A stretch of 64,000 nt of DNA, taken from contig CP053161.1 of assembly GCA_014607495.2 (NCBI GenBank), positions 7,945,115 through 8,009,114 of the forward strand. Reading direction: 5' to 3'. Below the pieces are notes generated by a model. It was not told the DNA's origin. It did not search any database and saw nothing but the letters and a program-made list of their open reading frames with translations. Position 1 is the stretch's first letter. The number at the start of each line of letters is the position of its first letter. The stretch comes from Carposina sasakii (lineage: Eukaryota; Arthropoda; Insecta; Lepidoptera; Carposinidae). The position numbers and the translations under genes are program-made. Below, piece after piece: positions 59,601-64,000 of this stretch.

Positions 59601-62280
59601 CATGAGCCAATAACAAACATATGTCGGTAATAATGAAATGGATCCTAAGATCATTTGACTATAGTATAATAATTATACTATAATAATGAATATACGGCCT
59701 GGTGCATCAATCAAGAGCTCTGGTAGTCCACTCCACCGTGGAGATTGTGAAAGTAATGCTGTGCCTATATTATATAACATGTAATAGATATAGTGTTTAA
59801 AATAATAAACTTAGTGTGGTGAGAAAACCTCGTTTTTTTAAATAAGTCCGGCCGCCATCCTGACAGTATGTACAGTTTTAATATTTTTGAAAGTCTTTTC
59901 GTAGGTAGTACATAAAAATATTAAAATAACAATGCACAGCTAGTTACAGACTCGTCTTTATCACAGTAAATACTGAGTTGGCAGGTAAAATACGAGAGAC
60001 AAAAGATATGATGCGGAATATGCCTTTAACAACCGTGTACGAGTTGAACGTGTCAAATGGCTAGAAATGACTGATAAAGAGACATGTAGCAAATCATAAT
60101 AAACCGACACTGCAAGAATCTAAGAAAAACTTACGAGTATATTAAACAAGATATAAAATTACCCATGTCACAAGCCTCGGATTTTAAACCACATAATTTA
60201 GATTTTTATTGCCTATGTGATTATTAGGGATACAAAACGGTTAGGGTGATTTTTAGTTTCTGGTCTCTATAAATCGAGAATTTCCACGTAGAATTATTTT
60301 CGTAAAATTTTAAATATTTGAGCGACACAATTGCGAATTTGAAATAGGTGTGTAGGTACTGTACATAGGTAGTATAAAAGCATTCTAATAATACTTAAGA
60401 CAAATAGAATATTTTCTTGGTTGATGCAGTCAATTTAATTTAAATTAATCTGATTTCATCTAGAATCTAGAATCTAAAATTTCATTTATAAAATGTTGTG
60501 TACGTATATGCCGCGCTGAATGCGATATTTTTGACCAGGTAGTATGTAAAGATCGATTGTTTAAATGAAACTGGATATGCGAGCTTATTAATATGTAGTG
60601 TATATAAAAGTAATTTAACATCAGTTGAAACAGTGTGTACCTGGTGGTCGCTAATAACATCGATGTCAATACGAAAAGTATACGCAACCTGTGTTTTTTG
60701 TACAGTTTGCTTTCATTTATTTATGCAAGTAGGAATTTTATATAACTACGATAGATATTTTAATAGATATAAGTAGTTACTTAGGTATCTATTATATTGA
60801 GGATAGGTAGTAGTTATAATACCAAAACTATTCTCCGTACTTTTTCTCGTTTTTGAATGCTATTGTTTAATGTTAAAAAAATAATTTATTTCATTCGTAT
60901 GAGAGTAAGTAGGTAAGGTGCAATGGGGTAATTCCGAAAATGGGTATATTCCAAAACTCTAAAAAAATCTTCAAATCGAAGCATTATTTTCTTACTGGCA
61001 GCATTAATTTACACGCCGTGGTTATTCACCTCGCCTCATTTGTCTTCGTGAGTCTCTGTGTAATTGATTCGTACGTTACGTTAAAAATTCGTCAAACTAG
61101 TGCTTTTCGCGCCATTTTTGCCTCTTCGTAATAACCCCAACCTAATTTTCTCGGATACCTGGCAAGTTATGAGAGTAAATGTTGATTTTTACGGTCGATT
61201 ATTGTTTATTACTAATAGTTAATATGACTATAGTGTTCTATCTCCGTTTTTATTTTATTTTTTCGGATTTACTCCGCATGGTTTATTTCGATATATTATT
61301 ATTTTGTAATAACCCCACTTGGAATTTCTATAGTAATTGACAGTGATTCTCAAACTGTAAAACTGCGAACACTATGTATTGTATTATAGGTAATACAGGT
61401 GTGTGCGATGCGTATGACGTGTTTTTAACCCCCGACGCAAAAAGTTAAAGTGCGTATGTTGTACTTATCAGCTTGTCTGTGGCATCGTAGCTTAACGGAT
61501 GAAGCCATTGCGATTCTGTATCTATTGTTTGAAAGATAGGTTAGTCGAGAGTGTGCTTATCTAAGTTTCATAAATACCGTTATACTTACCAAGTTGAAAT
61601 TTCGATAACTTAAATCTCAAATGGCGTTATCACCAAATCGTCACTTTAATCGTCACAAATCGCAACTACTATTTATTTACTTACCTGGATTTTGCACCAC
61701 CTCGCCTCACTCTAAAATGTAAATAATTGACTGAAAATTTGAGAACCATAATTTTTTTGGGTTATTCCGATCGTTATAACGATATTATTGTTACTATTAA
61801 CAAAATCTGCTATTTTTATGTATTGAGGAGAATAACGATCGGAAAAGAAATATTATCGTTATTTTAGATTACGAAAAAGTTAAGTTTTGAGTTGTTACGT
61901 TATTACCCCACGATAGTTCGTAATTACCCTAACTCTAAAATATTGTGACTAAGTATTTCAAGAGCAAAATTTAAAAAATCCACTTACATATTTATGATTG
62001 TAAATGTTAGTTATCATCAATAATTTAACCAAGAATAGAAAATTAAATCAAAAATAGTAGTAAGTACAGAACTACATCCCCCACATCGTACAGAATGACC
62101 CCAATGCACCTTACCTATAATACATCGTACTGAATATAAAAGTTAGTTGTCACTCGTAGATAAATCATGTCTCTATACTAAATGATGCATTTTAGCATAT
62201 TACTTACTTTTAAAGAGTCCCATTTTGAAGAATTTTCTCATTCTATCTGAAAAAGTGTTCACTTTGTTTGATTCTCCCAT
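35700..62280 (-). CDS. SLC22-family (organic cation/carcinine-type) transporter, six exons
   Basis: Plasma-membrane major facilitator transporter for small organic ions. Coding exons (minus strand): 62280-62208, 43639-43470, 37721-37387, 37131-36811, 36682-36052 and 35822-35700. Junction phases 1, 0, 2, 2 and 0 all agree and every junction has GT/AG, giving 1653 nt and 550 residues, the usual SLC22 length. Landmarks in order: basic N-terminus; GAIGDYGRWQLL before helix 1; FWCRRPD and a Cys-rich loop; WSLVCDRAGL; SDKFGRKRI made across a splice junction; LWFVLPESPRWL made across the next; YAGRRVPIF; AELYPTMIRNMGVG; and LLLPETSNTKKFQTTKT at the end. Clearly divergent from the plus-strand pair. 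Introns 1 (18.6 kb) and 2 (5.7 kb) are full of mobile elements. The stop at 35702-35700 overlaps a GTAAGT, so a longer spliced C-terminus is possible. Confidence 0.88.
38160..38300 (+). repeat. Interspersed repeat I fragment (intron 2)
   Basis: Contains GACGAGTTCCTAGCTCATCG followed by CCTGAGAGAACG. Confidence 0.5.
39250..39400 (-). repeat. Interspersed repeat K (reverse)
   Basis: CCTTTATTCCTTACAGGGTA, GCAGAGCACCAAGGGCCGAT and GTTAGTAGTGACAGGTGGTC, matching 55270-55450 on the same strand and 4684-4945 in reverse. Confidence 0.65.
39430..39557 (+). pseudogene. PIF1-type helicase C-terminal relic
   Basis: The frame from 39479 reads SLLSKVNFTKGQ followed by IYIALSRARSLEGI, which is the last conserved motif of PIF1-like helicases (GQ-x-Y-[VI]-ALSR-[AV]-RS). 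No upstream helicase motifs survive. The frame is cut at about 39555 by a TIR element. The source is probably a mobile element carrying a PIF1 helicase (Helitron-like), or a cellular PIF1 copy. It lies in SLC22 intron 2 on the opposite strand. Confidence 0.55.
39554..40315. mobile_element. TIR element F, about 760 bp
   Basis: Left end TAGGGGAAAGTGGGGTA followed by TTTGGGAAC. The right end is the inverted GTTCTCAATTACCCC then ACCTTCCCCTA (40289-40314). Internal copies of 'ggggtaattgcgaac' and 'tctcaattac' repeat the terminal motif. No transposase frame was seen. I infer a non-autonomous DNA transposon. Confidence 0.65.
40600..40665 (+). repeat. RTE-related SINE J fragment
   Basis: CCTATTGCAGTCCACTACTG and GGACGTAGG. 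Confidence 0.55.
41544..41925 (+). mobile_element. MITE B, copy 4
   Basis: Starts TACAGGGTTATTTTCGGTCG and ends GAAAAAACAACCTGTA. A short local duplication (GTATACAGTATACATC) interrupts the right part. Confidence 0.7.
42925..43045 (-). repeat. Interspersed repeat I fragment (reverse)
   Basis: AGTCGGCTGAGGAACTCGTC and ACTTGTCACTGATC, the reverse form of the family I signature, as at 48220-48385. Confidence 0.5.
43130..43460 (+). repeat. SINE spacer plus tRNA-like head, third copy
   Basis: 43130-43345 matches the spacer at 651-890 nearly base for base. 43346-43417 is the tRNA-like head with A-box and B-box (GGGTTCGATTCCC), with several changes in the anticodon arm. The T-rich tail runs to about 43460 and almost touches the exon 2 donor (43469-43464, minus) of the SLC22 gene. 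Confidence 0.65.
43470..43639 (-). CDS. SLC22 minus-strand gene, exon 2 (first membrane helix)
   Basis: Acceptor CATTCCAG, donor ACC|GTGAGT. Encodes a polar lead (SQPGSKEKSRTEEDNPDVVS), then GAIGDYGRWQLLITFLLSLF and SFPCTFHIYLPTFT. The G-x-[FY]-G-R-W-Q pattern before helix 1 is typical of SLC22 proteins. Phase 1 in and phase 0 out agree with exons 1 and 3. Confidence 0.88.
44000..46100. other. Intron 1 of the SLC22 gene, no gene seen
   Basis: AT-rich. 45300-45480 carries a degenerate family M-type repeat ('aacagctggaccgattttga', 'gccacgcgggcgtctact'). The small open frame at 44086-44319 is unsupported. Confidence 0.4.
46128..46262. repeat. MITE D, copy 2
   Basis: Shares AGAATAACTCCTATGCCTG, AACTAACATTTTTGTATGC and TAACTAGCGCCATC with 86-215. 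The TIRs are more decayed. Confidence 0.6.
47350..47475. repeat. Small TIR element, about 125 bp
   Basis: GGGGTAAGCACGAACC at 47357-47372 is exactly inverted as GGTTCGTGCTTACCCC at 47456-47471, with the similarity running a few bases further on both sides (CAG...CTTT). Only one copy is in the window. Confidence 0.65.
48220..48385 (-). repeat. Interspersed repeat I, long copy (reverse)
   Basis: ATCAGCTGCATCTTTTCTCG, GAGTCGGCTAAGGAACTCG, ATCAGGCGATAAGCTAGC and TTTGGCTACCCTATTTTGGG. Confidence 0.55.
48706..49178 (+). mobile_element. MITE A, copy 3
   Basis: Starts TACAGGGTGTTTGTGACAGC and ends TCACCCATACCCTGTA, flanked by TA. It has the best preserved left terminus of the family; about 473 bp. 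Confidence 0.8.
49406..49575 (+). repeat. Exact 85-bp tandem duplication
   Basis: 49406-49490 and 49491-49575 are identical by eye (both begin ATAATTCCTTTGGG and end CATTTTACATTATAA), followed by an AAAT-type microsatellite to about 49602. Confidence 0.9.
49648..50035 (+). mobile_element. MITE B, copy 5
   Basis: Starts TACAGAGTGATTTTTGGTCG and ends AAAAAAACACCCTGTA, flanked by TA. Confidence 0.75.
50040..51330. other. Intron 1 sequence, nothing recognised
   Basis: AT-rich. Short open frames only, such as minus 50813-50998, which I do not consider genes. Confidence 0.4.
51334..51556 (-). repeat. tRNA-derived SINE H, copy 2 (reverse)
   Basis: GGATTCGAACCCAGGACCTA is the reverse of the B-box region and ACTACCAACTACACCAATCG the reverse of the A-box region. 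The body matches 20482-20710. Confidence 0.75.
51700..51830. other. GC-rich island within intron 1
   Basis: Contains GTCGCCGGCGCAGGGGACTG and TCGGCCCGCCGCGATACTCG, well above the local GC level, with no sustained open frame. It could be an enhancer, alternative promoter or untranslated exon, or just element debris. Confidence 0.35.
51831..54350. other. Intron 1 sequence, nothing recognised
   Basis: No domain-bearing frame and no recognised repeat apart from low-complexity AT runs. Confidence 0.4.
54352..54590 (-). repeat. Family M element (reverse), near complete
   Basis: From CTACCCGCGACTTTGTCTGC to TTTCGCCTTTATAATATTAG. Marked by CCCGGGATAAAAAGTAGCCT and AATCGCTCCAGCCGTTTAGA, a common lepidopteran interspersed repeat. 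Confidence 0.65.
55270..55450 (-). repeat. Interspersed repeat K (reverse)
   Basis: CCTTTATTCCTTACGGGGTA, GCAGAGCACCAAGGGCCGAT and CAAAACACCAAGACCCTCTT. It is a good match to 4684-4945 in reverse. Confidence 0.65.
56263..56353. repeat. Foldback element with 38-bp arms
   Basis: Arms 56263-56300 and 56316-56353 are reverse complements with about three mismatches (the inner 25 bp are perfect), around a 15-nt loop. It could be a tiny foldback MITE or a structured RNA arm. Confidence 0.8.
56895..57145 (+). repeat. Interspersed repeat with internal 66-bp tandem duplication
   Basis: GATCTTTCAAACTAGGGAAC begins at 56941 and again at 57007; the two 66-bp units differ at only a few bases. The repeat ends in CCCGCCCCGGCTTTGCACGG. 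It is related in reverse to 35155-35370. Confidence 0.75.
57240..57490. other. Balanced-GC island in intron 1
   Basis: About 250 bp of non-repetitive, higher-GC sequence in AT-rich surroundings, open for 80 codons on plus (57249-57491) but without any family resemblance that I can see. It may be a conserved non-coding element or the fragment of an unrecognised repeat. Confidence 0.35.
57981..58166. mobile_element. MITE C, copy 4
   Basis: CTGATTTCGTATATGG on the left and ATGTAATACGAGGACC on the right, with AGCAATGCAACCACGAAAAC mirrored by TTTTCGCTATCGCATTGCTT. Confidence 0.6.
58170..60900. other. Intron 1 sequence, mostly nothing recognised
   Basis: A GC-rich patch at about 59310-59375 (GCGGGGCAGCCCGGCCGCGG) stands out, but has no open frame. 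The rest is AT-rich. Confidence 0.4.
60910..62117. mobile_element. TIR element E, about 1.2 kb
   Basis: Left TAGGTAAGGTGCAATGGGG (from 60910) and right CCCCAATGCACCTTACCTA (to 62117) are near-perfect inverted repeats. Internal echoes (GGGTTATTCC, TAACCCCA, TTACCCCA) resemble those of element F. No transposase frame. The right end lies 91 bp from SLC22 exon 1. Confidence 0.75.
62208..62280 (-). CDS. SLC22 minus-strand gene, exon 1 (N-terminus)
   Basis: ATG at 62280, 24 codons (starts MGESNKVNTFSDRM, ends MGLFK) plus one base, then donor GTAAGT at 62207. Phase 1 matches exon 2 exactly. The support is positional (GC-rich promoter just upstream, consensus donor, correct phase); a 24-codon exon alone is weak evidence. 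Confidence 0.7.
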
Positions 62281-62456
62281 TTAAGTACACTCCGAATTTG
62301 TCCAAAAAATTAAAATATACTTTAATTCTTTTTGAACTTTTTCCCGTTAAACTGAATAAACTTTCAGTAAAGTTTTGATTATTTAATGAGTAACGCAAAA
62401 TTTCGCGTTGTGTAGATTACGCGCGTCGTCACCGGCCGGGTGCGTTATTGGATACG

Positions 62457-62470
62457 ACTGAAGCGACTGA
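62457..62470 (-). promoter_or_regulatory. Paired initiator motifs of the SLC22 gene
   Basis: On the minus strand CTTCAGTCGCTTCAGTCG contains two TCAGT initiators (62470-62466 and 62461-62457) in a GC-rich patch, with CCAAT just downstream. This would give a 5' leader of about 180 nt. Confidence 0.5.
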
Positions 62471-62792
62471 AGCTGCGCGCGCGCACTGTGCCGGCTGTCT
62501 GGCGATCTCATTGCCATCTACCTATCACAACTAATATAAACTATATTAGATTATCTGACTAAGATAATGCGAGTAAATAGAGACAGAGATAATAAATAAA
62601 AACTTGGACTATAAAACACATAAATAAATATTCGGGTAATCTCGTTTTTTCCTGTTTATAAAAAGTGCACCGATATTGAATACCCACATAAATACAATCC
62701 TCGCAAAAGTATATAATTTAATTTCACACCATCACCATCATGGATTAACTAAATGGTACACCATAAGGTTTAGTTACATATCTACACACATA

Positions 62793-63549
62793 TACAGGAT
62801 GTTTGTGATAGTCAGGCAAATATTAGGCAAATACTTATTGATGAAAACTACAGTACTGAAAATTTTCACAAGAAAATTCCAAAATTTTCCGACTATTTTT
62901 TTTTTTAGAAAAAAAAAATAGAATGCTGCGTTAAGTTAGGCCTTGATGAAATTTAAAAAAAAACACAATTTTAACCAAAAGATGATTTAAAACAAAGTTG
63001 TGCTCAAATAAGTTCAGAGTGGAAGAGTCAGAAGTGATCCATAAAACAGAAATGTATCACACAATATAATAAAAATGTAACGGGTCACTGTTTGTACATG
63101 GAAGATCGTCGTTAGCCTATTGCAGTCCACTGCTGGACGTAGGCCTCCCCCAGTGTACGCCACATGGCTCGATTTCCCGTTTTTGCCATCCAGTCACTAG
63201 ATATTATAGGAGACCTTTACCAACGCAATAGTACCCAAAAGAATGATTTTTGGAATTTTTGTCTGTTCGTCGGTTTGTCTGTTTGTCTGTGCGTTTGTTT
63301 GCTAATCTCAGAAACGGCTGAACCGATTTCGATGTAGTTTTCAGGAATATATTGTGACAGGTCCCACTTAAGATATGTTAGCCTATATAGGCTACTTTCT
63401 ATCCCGGGAAAATGTTTTATCCCGGATAATTTCGACATTTTGTTTTTTGTGTAGTATTTCCTGCGAGTAATATCATTGTCATATAATTCAACACAATGGT
63501 ACTTGTTCAGCATTTCAGTATTTGCTTAGCTGTCACTCACACCCTGTAT
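62793..63549 (+). mobile_element. MITE A, copy 4, interrupted by other elements
   Basis: The left end TACAGGATGTTTGTGATAGT and right end GTCACTCACACCCTGTAT belong to MITE A. 63085-63455 is foreign: a SINE J fragment (63112-63175), then a family M element (63230-63455, CGATTTCGATGTAGTTTTCA, TCCCGGGAAAATG). Confidence 0.7.
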
Positions 63550-63630
63550 TATAATACACAAACGGTTGGGGTTTCCAAAAGTGGAGTAGCCAGAAATGTA
63601 GGATCGCGAATAAGATTCTACAGCTAGATA

Positions 63631-64000
63631 TACAGAATGATTTTCGGTCGTCAACGTTCCCGAAAACTATGGAATCTCCTCATCATCATGATCATTTTTC
63701 TCCATGGAAGCATGCCTGGGAAGTGTCTGGTTTCCAAAATATTAGGGTCCAAATTTGAGTAAACTGCGTTTTTCTGCATAAATGCACACTGACGCATGTA
63801 GCAACATTTTTTCATGAGAAATAAATAATTAATATCTGTCTATGAAAAAACTAGCATAAGCACTGGACACTATAAATTTCGCCCGATCAAGTAATTTAAA
63901 TAAAAAAAATTAAAACAATTTACATTGTTTCCCAGCATTTTTTTGGCATAAACTTACTTTATTTGATGTATAGAGTACGTACCCCTCGTTAAGGGTGGCA
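63631..64000 (+). mobile_element. MITE B, copy 6 (cut by window end)
   Basis: Starts TACAGAATGATTTTCGGTCG. The interior is as in copies 1-5, and the right terminus lies just outside the window. Confidence 0.75.

Noticed and set aside
1..64000. CRISPR arrays, operons or other prokaryotic systems
   Set aside because: No regularly spaced short repeats with unique spacers were seen. The spliced genes and repeat content are those of an insect nuclear genome.

Overview
The window looks like an insect nuclear genome, most likely a moth (Lepidoptera). It is AT-rich and intron-containing, and it is packed with short interspersed elements of the lepidopteran type: tRNA-derived SINEs, RTE-related 3' ends and several MITE families. 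The genes are typically insect: SLC22 organic-cation transporters, a calcipressin, SAP18 and an RR-type cuticular protein. Family-level placement is not possible from the sequence alone.

Layout. Positions 1-13,000 hold two tandem plus-strand SLC22 (major facilitator) genes. Each is seen as one long 3'-terminal exon (3084-4578 and 8132-9647) carrying everything after the first membrane helix. The exon for the N-terminus and first helix is not in the window for either. Positions 13,000-22,400 form a compact gene block: calcipressin (sra/RCAN, minus, 13002-13676), SAP18 (plus, two exons, 15268-15975) and an RR-type cuticular protein (minus, 16551-22229, whose signal-peptide start lies in a 15-nt coding exon 4.6 kb upstream). 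SAP18 and the cuticular gene converge, with poly(A) signals about 30 bp apart. Positions 22,400-35,600 show no host gene, only mobile-element debris, including a broken non-LTR retrotransposon RNase H region.

Positions 35,700-62,300 hold a third SLC22 gene on the minus strand. I assembled it from six exons whose splice phases all agree, giving a 550-codon protein and a 26.6-kb gene with an 18.6-kb intron. That intron and the 5.7-kb second intron are filled with MITEs, SINEs, a helicase relic and two larger TIR elements. A GC-rich promoter with two arthropod initiator motifs lies just upstream of exon 1.

The three SLC22 genes are the functional theme: membrane uptake or efflux of small organic ions. 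The plus-strand pair is a recent tandem duplication, while the minus-strand gene is divergent in sequence and intron layout. The other three genes are unrelated housekeeping, signalling and cuticle functions. I found no sign of a novel multi-gene system. The unusual material is the gene architecture (missing or shared 5' exons, tiny exons, splice sites next to SINEs) and several coherent MITE and foldback families.
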